Positions 6,259 to 13,872 of a stretch of DNA of 16,855 nucleotides are shown in pieces. Below the pieces are notes generated by a model, which saw only the letters and a program-made list of their open reading frames with translations, was not told where the DNA came from and did not search any database. Source of the stretch: CAYPKW01 sp964411425. Lineage in GTDB: Bacteria > Pseudomonadota > Alphaproteobacteria > Dongiales > Dongiaceae. The stretch is taken from contig CAYPKW010000058.1 of the NCBI GenBank assembly GCA_964411425.1, forward strand, positions 1 to 16,855, in the 5' to 3' direction. Within the stretch, counting starts at the first letter, position 1. Every line of letters starts with the position of its first letter. The position numbers and the translations under genes were made by a program.

Positions 6259-9200
6259 CTAATCGCCGACGAGGCTGCGCAACTGGCGATTGGCGATCGC
6301 CAGGCGGGCCAGGTCGACGCTGCCGCCCTGCTTCAAGTCGGCGAACAACGCGTCGGTCTGCTGCATGGCAGGCCCCAGGCCGTCGATCCAGGCGGTTAGG
6401 TCGGTTTCGCCCGCGGCTGTCGCGGCGCCGTTCAACGCGCTCATGGTCAGCTCGCGCTGGTGGCCGAAGAGATCGTCCTGAATGGCCGCCACCGCCATGC
6501 GGTCCCAATGGCTGTCGAGCGAGACGCCGCCCATGGCGCCGCGCAGCCAGTCGAGGTGGCAGCGCGCGCCGACCGCGAAATACACCTGGCCCACCTCGGC
6601 CACCGGCCGGGCCGCGCTCTTGGCGATGCGCGCCACGTCGAGACCGGGCGCAAGCGCGTCGAGAGCGGCCACACGCTGGGCGAGCGGGGCCGGCACGCCG
6701 GCGCCTAGCAACTCGTCGCGCCGAGCCTCCATGGCGCGCCGATCCGCCTCGCCGACCAGTTGGGAGAGCGCCTCGGCCAGCAGGCCGACGCCGGGCGCGT
6801 AGAGGGCGATATGCAGCGCGATGTCGAGCGGGCGCGTGCCGTTCCGGAGGAACCACAGCGTACCGCGCTCGGCCAGCCGATTGATCGCCGCCAGCATGTC
6901 GGTCTGCGCGGCAGCCGGCACCTTGTTGTCCAGGCCCTCGATGGCGCTCCACAGGAGGCGCAGCTCGAAGACGCCGCGGGTGATGGCGTAGGCGCGGGCG
7001 ATGTCGGAGGCCGGCAGCCCGGTCTTCTCCTTCGTCACGCTGAGGAAGGTGGGCCCGACGCGGTTGACCAGGCTGTTGGTCACCACGGTGGCGATGATCT
7101 CGCGGCGCAGGCGATGGCGGCCGATGGCCGCCCTGTAGCTTTCGCCGAGCGGCGCCGGGAAGTAGCGCACGAGGTCGTGCTCGAGCTGCGGGTCGTCGGG
7201 CAGGTCGCTCGGCACCAACTCGTCGTACAACGACATCTTGGCGTAGGCGAGCAGCACGGCGAGCTCCGGACGCGTCAGGCCGCGCCGGGCGGCGATGCTC
7301 TCGCGCACCGCCTCGTCGTCGGGCAGGAACTCGAGCGCGCGGTCGAGCTTGCCGGCGCGCTCGAGGGCCCGCATGAAGCGGCCCTGCTGGTCGAGCTGCT
7401 TCCAGCCTTGCGCCTCGGCCACGCTCAACGCCTGGCTCTGCAGATAGTTGTCGCGCAGCACGAGCGCCGCCACCTCGTCGGTCATCTCCCTGAGCAGCCG
7501 GTCGCGCTGCTTCAAGGTGAGGTCGCCCGCCTGCACCAGGTCGTTGAGCAGGATCTTGATGTTGACCTCGTGGTCGGAGCAATCGACGCCGGCCGAGTTG
7601 TCAACCGCGTCGGTGTTGCCGCGCCCGCCCTTGAGGCCGAACTCGACGCGTCCGCGCTGGGTGAAGCCGAGGTTGGCGCCTTCGCCCACCACCTTGCAAC
7701 AGAGATCGGCGCCGTCGACGCGGAGCGCGTCGTTGGCGCGGTCGCCCACTTCGGAGTGGCTCTCCTGGGACGACTTCACGTAGGTGCCGATGCCGCCCAG
7801 CCACAGCAGATCGACCTCGGCCGCGAGCAGGACGCGGACCAGCTCGGCCGGCGTCACGCTGTCGCGCGCGATGGCAAGGCGCCGGCGCACCTCGGCCGAT
7901 AGCTTGATCGACTTGGCGCGCCGCTCGAACACCCCGCCGCCGGGCGAGATGAGTTTGGCGTCGTAGTCGCTCCAGGCCGAGCGCGGCAGGTCGAACAGGC
8001 GCTTGCGCTCGGCCCAGCTCTCCTCCGGGTCGGGCTCGGGGTCGAGGAAGACGTGCTGGTGGTTGAAGGCGCCGATGAGGCGGATGCGCTTCGACAGCAG
8101 CATCGCGTTGCCGAACACATCGCCCGACATGTCGCCGACGCCGACCACGGTGAAGTCCTCGTTCTGGATGTCGCGGCCGAGCTCGCGGAAATGGCGTTTC
8201 ACCGATTCCCAGGCGCCGCGCGCGGTGATGGCCATCTTCTTGTGGTCGTAGCCGGCTGAGCCGCCGGATGCGAACGCATCGCCCAGCCAAAAGCCGTATT
8301 CGCCGGCAACCGCGTTGGCGACGTCGGAGAAGGTGGCGGTGCCCTTGTCGGCGGCCACCACGAGGTACGGGTCGTCGTTGTCGCGGCGCACCACCTCGGG
8401 CGGGGCCGCGACCTTGCCGTCGGCGAGGTTGTCGGTGAGGTCGAGGAGGGCGCGCATCATCGTCTTGTAGCACTCGACCACCTCCGCCATGAGTTGGTCG
8501 CGCCCGCCGGCGGGCGGCCGCTTCACCACGAAACCGCCCTTGGAACCAACCGGCACGATGACCGCGTTCTTCACCGTCTGCGCCTTCATCAGGCCGAGAA
8601 CCTCGGTGCGGAAGTCCTCGCGCCGGTCGGACCAGCGGATGCCGCCGCGCGCCACCTTGCCGGCGCGCAGGTGAATGGCCTCGACCCGCGGCGCGTAGAC
8701 GAAGACCTCGTAAAGCGGGCGCGGCAGCGGCAGTTCATCGACGGCGCGCGAATCGAGCTTGAAGGCGAGATAGGGCTTCCAGCGCCCGCCGGCGGCGCCT
8801 TGGAAATAGTTGGTGCGGAGCGTGGCGCGGATCACGTTGAGGTAGCGCCTGAGGATGCGATCCTCGTCCAGATTGGCGACCTGCTCCAGCGCCTGCTCGA
8901 TCGCCTGGGTGTAGGCGACCGCGCGCCGGTTGGCGTCGCCGCGCGCCGCGGGATCGAACAGCGCGCGGAACAGCTTGATCAGCAGGCGGGCGATCGTCGG
9001 ATTGCCGGCCAGCGTCTCTTCCATGTAGGCCTGGCTGAACGGGATGCCGATCTGGCGCAGGTACTTGCAGTAGGCGCGCAGCACCACGATTCGCCGCCAG
9101 CCCATATGCGCCCGCAACACCAGGCGGTTGAACCCGTCGTCCTCCATCTCGCCGGCGATCACGTGAGCGTAGGCCTCCTGGAACGGTTCCTTCGCCTGGC

Positions 9201-11076
9201 CCAGGTCGATCTCGGCGCCGTCCTGGGTCACCATGCCGAAGTCATGCAGCCAGACCGGCCGCTCGACGCCGGACGGGCGCAGGACGTAGGGCATCTCGCC
9301 CACCACCTTGAAGCCCATGTGCTCCAGCATGGGCAGCACGTCGGACAGCGCGATCTGCTCGCCGGCGTTGTAGATCTTGAGCCTCGCCTCGTGCGCCGCC
9401 GCCTCGACCGGCCGGTAGAGGTTGAGCGCGAGCCGGCCGGTGCCCAGCGCCTCCTCTATGCGGTCGATGTCGAACACCGCGACTTCGGCGCCGAAGCGCT
9501 CGCGGTAGCTCGCCGGAAACGCCTCGGCGAAGCGCCGGAAGGTGGCCAGCCCGCGCTCCTCGCCGCGCGCCTCGACGAGGGCCGCCTGCAACAGGTCGCC
9601 CCAGGTCCGTCCCGCCTCGACCAGCCGGCGCTCCACCTCCTGGAGATCGACGTCCGGGATGGCGCCGCGCGCGGTCTCGACGACGACGTGCAGGCGCCCG
9701 AGCGCCGAATCGCCCATCTGGGCGGTGAACGCCGCGATGCGGCCCCGGTAAGCGGCGGCGAGGATCGCCTCGATTCGGGCGCGCAGCTCGGTGCTGTAGC
9801 GGTCGCGCGGCACGTACACGAGGCAGGACACGAAGCGCTCGAACGGATCGCGGCGCGTGAACAGCGCGATGCGCTGGCGCTCCTGCAAGTGCAGCACGCC
9901 GAGTGCCACGTCGAACAGCCCGTCCTCGGAAATCTGGAACAGCTCGTCGCGCGGCAATGTCTCCAGGATGTGCTGCAGGGCCTTGTCGTCGTGGCTGGCC
10001 GGCCTGAAGCCGGCGCGCTTCATGCAGTTGCCCACCTTGCGGCGCAGCAGCGGTATGTCGCGCGGGCTGCGGCTGTAGGCGGTCGAGGTGAACAGGCCGA
10101 CGAACAGCCGCTCGCCGACCACGCGGCCGCCGGCGAAGCGCTTGACCGCGATCGCGTCCATGTGCACCGGGCGGTGCACGCTCGCCAGGCGGTTCGCCTT
10201 GGTGACGATCAGCAGGCCGGACTGGCGCAGGAACTGACGCACTTCGGGCGGCAGCTTGTCGAGGTGGCGCAGGCCGTCGAACACCGACACGGCGTCCTCG
10301 CGCAGGATGCCGAGGCCGCTGCCGGCACGGATCGACAACGCCGCGTCCTCCTCGGCGCCGGCGAAGTCGTACTCGCGGTAGCCGAGGAAGGTGTAATGGT
10401 CGGCGTCCATCCATTGCAGGAACGCCTTGCTTTCGGCGAGCTCGTCCGCCGGGAGCGGCGGCGGCTCCTTGTCCAACTCGCCGACGACGGCGCCCACCAT
10501 GGCACGCATCTTCTGCCAGTCCTCGACCGCGGCGCGCACGTCGGCGAGCACCGATTCGAGGTCGCGGGCGATCATGAGCAGCCGCTCGCCGGCCGGCTGC
10601 TCGCCGACCCACACCTGCATGTAGGATTCGGCCGCGCCGGTCTCGTCGCCCCAGCCGACGACCCGGCCGGCCTCGTCGCGGCGCAAACGCAGGATCGGAT
10701 GGATCACGAGGAAGACCGTCACCTCGTGCCGATTGAACGCCGCGGTCACTGAATCCACGAGGAACGGCATGTCGTCGTTGACGATCTCCACCACCGTATG
10801 GGGGCTGCGCCAGCCGTGCTCGTCGAGCCGCGGGTTGTAGGCGCGCACCTTGGCCTTGCCCGGCCGGCGCTGCAGCCCGAAGTTCCACAGCGACAGCGCC
10901 GCGCCGAACAGGTTGGCCGGCGCGTCGTGCAGGATGTCGTCCGGGGGCACGTTGGCGTAGAAGCCGCGGATGAAGCGCTCGACGATGGCCGCCCGCTCGC
11001 GGCCCAACCGCCGCAGGGCCTCGCCCGAGACGCGCTCGATCAGCTCCGCCTTCTGTTGCTCCGCCTTGAGCGCCAT
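6259..11076 (-). CDS. gdhB: NAD-specific glutamate dehydrogenase, large (about 180 kDa) class
   Basis: A 1,605-residue cytosolic enzyme converting glutamate to 2-oxoglutarate and ammonium with NAD+, mainly catabolic. Its length fits the large bacterial class (COG2902) found in Pseudomonas, Caulobacter and Streptomyces. The N-terminal ~730 residues form ACT-like regulatory regions. The catalytic core shows GGIRWSDRREDFRTEVLGLMKAQTVKNA, PVGSKGGF with catalytic-type Lys846, DKGTATFSDVAN, GYDHKKMAITARGAWESVKRHF, and the NAD-binding segment GVGDMSGDVFGNAML beginning at about 979. DVGDRANDALR-like and NTDAVDNSAGVDCSDHEVNIKIL segments follow, then the helical C-terminal domain. ATG 11076 (MALKAEQQ) follows a G-rich stretch and matches how these proteins usually begin; ATG 11100, eight codons earlier, is the alternative and has no visible ribosome site. 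It is the first gene of an operon with the transporter. No frameshift or missing core motif was seen. Confidence 0.95.
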   Translation of the reverse strand: MALKAEQQKAELIERVSGEALRRLGRERAAIVERFIRGFYANVPPDDILHDAPANLFGAALSLWNFGLQRRPGKAKVRAYNPRLDEHGWRSPHTVVEIVNDDMPFLVDSVTAAFNRHEVTVFLVIHPILRLRRDEAGRVVGWGDETGAAESYMQVWVGEQPAGERLLMIARDLESVLADVRAAVEDWQKMRAMVGAVVGELDKEPPPLPADELAESKAFLQWMDADHYTFLGYREYDFAGAEEDAALSIRAGSGLGILREDAVSVFDGLRHLDKLPPEVRQFLRQSGLLIVTKANRLASVHRPVHMDAIAVKRFAGGRVVGERLFVGLFTSTAYSRSPRDIPLLRRKVGNCMKRAGFRPASHDDKALQHILETLPRDELFQISEDGLFDVALGVLHLQERQRIALFTRRDPFERFVSCLVYVPRDRYSTELRARIEAILAAAYRGRIAAFTAQMGDSALGRLHVVVETARGAIPDVDLQEVERRLVEAGRTWGDLLQAALVEARGEERGLATFRRFAEAFPASYRERFGAEVAVFDIDRIEEALGTGRLALNLYRPVEAAAHEARLKIYNAGEQIALSDVLPMLEHMGFKVVGEMPYVLRPSGVERPVWLHDFGMVTQDGAEIDLGQAKEPFQEAYAHVIAGEMEDDGFNRLVLRAHMGWRRIVVLRAYCKYLRQIGIPFSQAYMEETLAGNPTIARLLIKLFRALFDPAARGDANRRAVAYTQAIEQALEQVANLDEDRILRRYLNVIRATLRTNYFQGAAGGRWKPYLAFKLDSRAVDELPLPRPLYEVFVYAPRVEAIHLRAGKVARGGIRWSDRREDFRTEVLGLMKAQTVKNAVIVPVGSKGGFVVKRPPAGGRDQLMAEVVECYKTMMRALLDLTDNLADGKVAAPPEVVRRDNDDPYLVVAADKGTATFSDVANAVAGEYGFWLGDAFASGGSAGYDHKKMAITARGAWESVKRHFRELGRDIQNEDFTVVGVGDMSGDVFGNAMLLSKRIRLIGAFNHQHVFLDPEPDPEESWAERKRLFDLPRSAWSDYDAKLISPGGGVFERRAKSIKLSAEVRRRLAIARDSVTPAELVRVLLAAEVDLLWLGGIGTYVKSSQESHSEVGDRANDALRVDGADLCCKVVGEGANLGFTQRGRVEFGLKGGRGNTDAVDNSAGVDCSDHEVNIKILLNDLVQAGDLTLKQRDRLLREMTDEVAALVLRDNYLQSQALSVAEAQGWKQLDQQGRFMRALERAGKLDRALEFLPDDEAVRESIAARRGLTRPELAVLLAYAKMSLYDELVPSDLPDDPQLEHDLVRYFPAPLGESYRAAIGRHRLRREIIATVVTNSLVNRVGPTFLSVTKEKTGLPASDIARAYAITRGVFELRLLWSAIEGLDNKVPAAAQTDMLAAINRLAERGTLWFLRNGTRPLDIALHIALYAPGVGLLAEALSQLVGEADRRAMEARRDELLGAGVPAPLAQRVAALDALAPGLDVARIAKSAARPVAEVGQVYFAVGARCHLDWLRGAMGGVSLDSHWDRMAVAAIQDDLFGHQRELTMSALNGAATAAGETDLTAWIDGLGPAMQQTDALFADLKQGGSVDLARLAIANRQLRSLVGD

Positions 11077-11127
11077 CGCCCCGCCCCGTTCACGTTCCAT
11101 CGAGGGCCGCCGCCCCGGGGCAAGCTA

Positions 11128-11196
11128 ATCCATCCGCGCCGCCGGACAAAGCCGAACCGAGCAAGCGAATCTTAACGGGGGCGCCGGTAGCCTGCC
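11128..11196. repeat. Direct repeat copy A (diverged), partner at 11829-11898
   Basis: The last 42 bases (11155-11196) match 11857-11898 at 36 of 42 positions by hand alignment. The preceding 27 bases also align with 11829-11856 with one gap. Shared words are GCAAGCGAAT and GCGCCGGTAGCCTGCC. The copy lies in the divergent space between gdhB and the first small membrane gene. Because each copy sits upstream of plus-strand genes, a duplicated promoter or regulator site is possible. Confidence 0.7.
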
Positions 11197-11238
11197 TCCG
11201 CCGCGGCCGCCCGCCGTGACACCAGGCCACGGCCTAGC

Positions 11239-11267
11239 TTGACCCGAGAGACGCCCGATGATACCGA
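11239..11267 (+). promoter_or_regulatory. Weak candidate promoter for the small membrane genes
   Basis: TTGACC at 11239-11244 is a good -35-like hexamer. The base run 17 positions downstream (TACCGA, or GATACC shifted by three) is only a poor -10. It would place a transcript start roughly 20 bases before ATG 11295. Nothing else in 11077-11294 besides repeat copy A stands out. Confidence 0.2.
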
Positions 11268-11294
11268 TTTCCGCCATGATCGGACAGCAAGCCG

Positions 11295-11525
11295 ATGGAT
11301 AGGTCGTATCCCGTTGCCTCCGGGCCACCGCCGGCTGCTCCATTCGACCGATTCGTCGAGACGCTGGCGCGCTACCTCCGATACGAGCCAGTAGCAACTT
11401 CGGTTGCGATCGGCACCGTAGCCGCCGCCGTCACGGACAGCTTTGCGGCCTTTGTAGTTGCCGGCGTCGCCGCGTGGTTGGTGGCGACCGCCTTATCGCG
11501 GAAGCATCGTGCCGCGTCCGAATAA
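11295..11525 (+). CDS. Hypothetical small membrane protein, 76 residues
   Basis: I do not recognise a family. The protein has a soluble N-terminal third (residues 1-30, with FVETLARYLRYEP), then one long or two short hydrophobic helices (about 34-69: VATSVAIGTVAAAVTDSFAAFVVAGVAAWLVATAL) and a basic tail SRKHRAASE. Codons favour G or C in the third position, as in neighbouring genes, which supports coding. No strong ribosome site precedes ATG 11295 (only AGCAAG), so the start is uncertain. It is followed 31 bases later by another 76-residue membrane protein on the same strand, and the two probably form a unit. The reverse-strand frames across this region look like shadows. Confidence 0.5.
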   Translation: MDRSYPVASGPPPAAPFDRFVETLARYLRYEPVATSVAIGTVAAAVTDSFAAFVVAGVAAWLVATALSRKHRAASE

Positions 11526-11556
11526 CTCCGAAATCGGAACACGCCGCCACTGACCG

Positions 11557-11787
11557 ATGGCCGGATTTCCCGATCCGAAGGATTTGGGCGCCAAGACCGC
11601 GGCCGACGTCGGAGTGTTCTTGTTCGGTGCATTCGTCGGCGGCGGTCTCGACGCCGTCTTGAACGTTGCTGGCTTCGCCGAGCCCCTTGTCTTCGCCGGG
11701 ATCTGTGGGGCGGGCGCTTTGGGCCCCAAGAAAATCATCGATGCATGGCGCGACGGCGATGCCAAGGAAGGCAATGAGGACCGCTGA
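11557..11787 (+). CDS. Hypothetical small membrane protein, 76 residues
   Basis: I do not recognise a family. The N-terminus MAGFPDPKDLGAKTAADVG is followed by two glycine-rich hydrophobic stretches: about 19-40 (VGVFLFGAFVGGGLDAVLNVAG) and 42-56 (AEPLVFAGICGAGAL). A short charged tail, GPKKIIDAWRDGDAKEGNEDR, closes it. The size and two-helix layout recall small holin-like or accessory membrane proteins, but nothing ties it to phage. The start has no clear ribosome site. It sits 31 bases behind the other 76-residue membrane protein, and repeat copy B begins 41 bases after its stop. Confidence 0.5.
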   Translation: MAGFPDPKDLGAKTAADVGVFLFGAFVGGGLDAVLNVAGFAEPLVFAGICGAGALGPKKIIDAWRDGDAKEGNEDR

Positions 11788-11828
11788 CAACCTTATCTCG
11801 GCCATATCTCCGTTTGAAGCCCCCCCCG

Positions 11829-11898
11829 ATCCATTCCCGCCGCCAGGGGAAAGCCGAACTCGGCAAGCGAATTTTGACGCGGGCGCCGGTAGCCTGCC
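11829..11898. repeat. Direct repeat copy B (diverged), partner at 11128-11196
   Basis: This is the counterpart of copy A, about 700 bases away in the same orientation. It ends 44 bases before the start of the 116-residue protein gene. It carries TTGACG at 11874-11879 where copy A has TTAACG, which would be a better -35 hexamer. No convincing -10 follows at the usual distance. Confidence 0.7.
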
Positions 11899-11942
11899 GG
11901 CCCGGGCGGCGCTCTGAGCGCCCGTTGACGGTCGAGGGTGTC

Positions 11943-12293
11943 ATGCCAATGGACGAAGCACGCGCCGAGGCGCTGTTGCGCCGGCTGCCGGCGGCGGTCG
12001 TGGCCGATCTCGGGCCGGTCGAGCTCGAGGACCTGCGCGCCGCGCTGGCACGGCCATCCGGCATCGATCACCCGGTCGATATCCGCCTGTCCGTGCCGCT
12101 GCCCTGGGGGCGCCGTTATGTGGCGCTGGTGTCGGGACGCGAGCGCCGCGGGCCGGAGCGCCGGGCGGTCGAGCGCCGAAACCGGCCGCTTGCCACCCTC
12201 GGCAATGCTCTGTTTGTCGACTTCGCCGCCGGGATTCTGTCCTCGTCTGCCCTCGTCCTGTTGCTGGTCCTGAGCGCGGCCGTCGAGTTCTAG
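11943..12293 (+). CDS. Hypothetical protein with C-terminal membrane helix, 116 residues
   Basis: The family is not recognised with certainty. Residues 1-40 are helical and charged (MPMDEARAEALLRRLPAAVVADLGPVELEDLRAAL). A middle segment reads HPVDIRLSVPLPWGRRYVALVSGRERRGPERRAVERR (43-79), and residues 93-113 form a hydrophobic helix ending in a short VEF tail. The Arg-rich RERR.PERR stretch just before the helix should lie on the cytoplasmic side, giving a tail-anchored, N-inside protein. ATG 11943 was chosen because GAGGG lies about 4-9 bases upstream; an in-frame start at 11814 would read through repeat copy B. My impression is that similar small proteins occur in other Rhodospirillales-like genomes, but I could not check this. 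Confidence 0.65.
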   Translation: MPMDEARAEALLRRLPAAVVADLGPVELEDLRAALARPSGIDHPVDIRLSVPLPWGRRYVALVSGRERRGPERRAVERRNRPLATLGNALFVDFAAGILSSSALVLLLVLSAAVEF

Positions 12294-12369
12294 CCTCGCC
12301 TTTCCCGCCCATTCGATCTACCATGGTTCGGGCGCGTGTGGCGCCGGATCGCTCATGGGGGAGACCGAC

Positions 12370-13254
12370 ATGGCTGCACCAAAGAAGCGGGCGAGCGCGG
12401 CGAGCTATTCGCGCCTCGCGTGGAAACTGTCGCTGGAGAACACGCCGCAGAGCAACCGGAAGGCGATCAAACTGCTCAAGGAGGGCCGCCGGTTCCATCC
12501 GCTCGACGACGAGCTGCTCGCGTTGCAGGGCCACGAGCGGATGAAGGTCTGGCGCAACCGGCGGCCCAACTCGTCAGGCGAGCTCGACGGCGGTTGGCAG
12601 GACTGCCTCGCGGCCTTCGCCGGATCGGCCGATAAGTGGCTCGTCAACTGGGCGGTCGCCATCGTGGCACGCTACAAGGAGAAATGGTCGATCGCCGCCG
12701 CGCGTTACACGCGAGCGAGAACACTGGTCGACGATCCCAATTCGGGCGCGACGCTGGAGCAGCGCGCCAACGTGCTGGCCGACTACGGGGAATACCGCAT
12801 CTATCTCGGCGACCCCACCGACGGGCGCGATCAGGCGCTCGCGGCCATCGCCATGGTCCCCAACACCCCGAATAACCCTCCCAACCACCAGCCGTGGTAC
12901 GAGTGGGTTCTGGCCTTCGCGCATTACCAGCGCCGCGACTACGCCGCGGCGCTGGCCGTATTCCAGCAACTCGAGAACGATGGCTTCTTGGCGCTGCCCA
13001 GCATGCGCGATTCGTACCTGGTGCGGGCGGCGGCCTACGCCAGAAGCGGCGACGCAGCCGGGGCGGCGCAGGCAATGGAGGCGTTTCGGGGACGACAGCC
13101 CAACACCGGCTCCGAGTACTGGTGCTGGTGCCGCGACGACGAGGAGGCCCGCGGGCCGTTCCACCCGAACGCCGGCACGAATCAGGCGCACTGGATCGAA
13201 GGGCTAGAACGGGCCCTTCTGCCGCGGCGCCGGCCGCTGGGCTGCTACTCGTAG
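12370..13254 (+). CDS. Uncharacterised helical repeat (TPR-like) protein, 294 residues
   Basis: No signal peptide or membrane segment is visible, so it is probably cytosolic. Helix pairs suggest degenerate TPRs: NRKAIKLLKEGRRFHPLDDELLALQGHERM (about 26-55), WAVAIVARYKEKWSIAAARYTRARTLV (94-120), ANVLADYGEYRIYLGDPTDGRDQALAAIAMVP (132-163) and WVLAFAHYQRRDYAAALAVFQQLE (173-196). A further pair is YLVRAAAYARSGDAAGAAQAMEAFRG (about 212-238). The C-terminal part is unusual: SEYWCWCRDDEEARGPFHPNAGTNQAHWIEGLERAL. ATG 12370 has GGGGGAG seven bases upstream; ATG 12355 lies five codons earlier, just ahead of that site, and has none of its own. The gene converges with the thioredoxin-like gene, with seven bases between stops. 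TPR proteins usually act as scaffolds; the partner is unknown. Confidence 0.8.
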   Translation: MAAPKKRASAASYSRLAWKLSLENTPQSNRKAIKLLKEGRRFHPLDDELLALQGHERMKVWRNRRPNSSGELDGGWQDCLAAFAGSADKWLVNWAVAIVARYKEKWSIAAARYTRARTLVDDPNSGATLEQRANVLADYGEYRIYLGDPTDGRDQALAAIAMVPNTPNNPPNHQPWYEWVLAFAHYQRRDYAAALAVFQQLENDGFLALPSMRDSYLVRAAAYARSGDAAGAAQAMEAFRGRQPNTGSEYWCWCRDDEEARGPFHPNAGTNQAHWIEGLERALLPRRRPLGCYS

Positions 13255-13261
13255 CGCCGGG

Positions 13262-13822
13262 TCACCGCCGCCACTTGATCGAGCAACCGATGGAGGGCGC
13301 CTGGTCCGAGGCGAGCGCGCCGCCGCGGGCAAGAGCGCGCATCGCCTCGAGGAGCTCGCGCCTCGCCCCCGGCACCGGCTTGGTGCCGGCGGTCTCATAG
13401 AGCCGGCCGCGGTAGCGCAGCTTGAGGTCCTTGTCGAACCCGAAATAGTCCGGCGTGCACACCGCCCCGTAGGCGTGCGCCACGGCCTGCGATTCGTCGA
13501 TGACGTAGGGAAACTCGAAGCCGTGCGCCTGGGCGAACTTCGCCATGTTCGGGAACGAGTCGTCGGGATAGGCCGTCGTGTCGTTCGCCATGACGGCGAT
13601 CGCGCGGATGCCCTCGGCCGCGAGCGCGCGCACGTCCTTCACGGCGTCGTCGATGGTGCCCTTCACATAGGGGCAGTGGTTGCAGATGAACATGACGAGC
13701 AGCCCGTTGGGGCCGCGCGCGTCCGCGAGCCGGTGGCGCTTGCCGTCGACGCCCTTGAGGTCGAAATCGGCCGCCGGCCAACCGAGCGGCTTCGGCGTCT
13801 CGTCGCTATGCTTGACAGCCAC
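13262..13822 (-). CDS. Thioredoxin-fold protein (redoxin / AhpC-TSA type) with CxxC
   Basis: A 186-residue protein with the core of a thioredoxin-like peroxiredoxin family: an N-terminal strand LGWPAADFDLKGVDGKRH, then LLVMFICNHCPYVKGTIDDAVKDV with a CNHC redox pair at about residues 50-53. MANDTTAYPDDSFPNMAKFA, FPYVIDESQAVAHAYGAVCTPDYFGFD with the cis-Pro-type TP, and LRYRGRL follow. Members are annotated as thioredoxin family or peroxiredoxin-like; a thiol-disulfide or peroxide-reducing role fits, substrate unknown. GTG 13822 is the start because GGGAGGA lies just upstream (13827-13833 read on the minus strand); a longer ATG frame from 13882 would overlap the divergent cyclase gene. No signal peptide is apparent. 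It shares a 50-base intergenic space with the cyclase gene. Confidence 0.88.
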   Translation of the reverse strand: MAVKHSDETPKPLGWPAADFDLKGVDGKRHRLADARGPNGLLVMFICNHCPYVKGTIDDAVKDVRALAAEGIRAIAVMANDTTAYPDDSFPNMAKFAQAHGFEFPYVIDESQAVAHAYGAVCTPDYFGFDKDLKLRYRGRLYETAGTKPVPGARRELLEAMRALARGGALASDQAPSIGCSIKWRR

Positions 13823-13872
13823 GTTTTCCTCCCTCGATGGGTGCTTGAAGACTATCATAGCCCCGTTCGCCC
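13823..13872. promoter_or_regulatory. Divergent promoter space between redoxin and cyclase genes
   Basis: These 50 bases hold the only AT-rich patch nearby, with the palindrome CTATCATAG at 13852-13860. On the minus strand it reads GCTATGAT, close to an alphaproteobacterial -10 element, and could drive the redoxin gene with a -35 region inside the cyclase start codons. On the plus strand TATCAT (13853-13858) would leave only about 15 bases of leader for the cyclase. Assignment by eye only. Confidence 0.3.

Noticed and set aside
8494..10752. Open frame of 752 codons on the plus strand opposite gdhB
   Set aside because: It lies wholly antisense to a gene with clear family motifs; high GC removes stop codons in the opposite frame, and the His/Ala/Gly/Arg-rich product resembles no protein.
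11431..11805. Minus-strand frame of 124 codons over the two small membrane genes
   Set aside because: It spans two plus-strand frames with membrane-protein character and shows no motif; the plus-strand reading is more plausible, though neither is certain.
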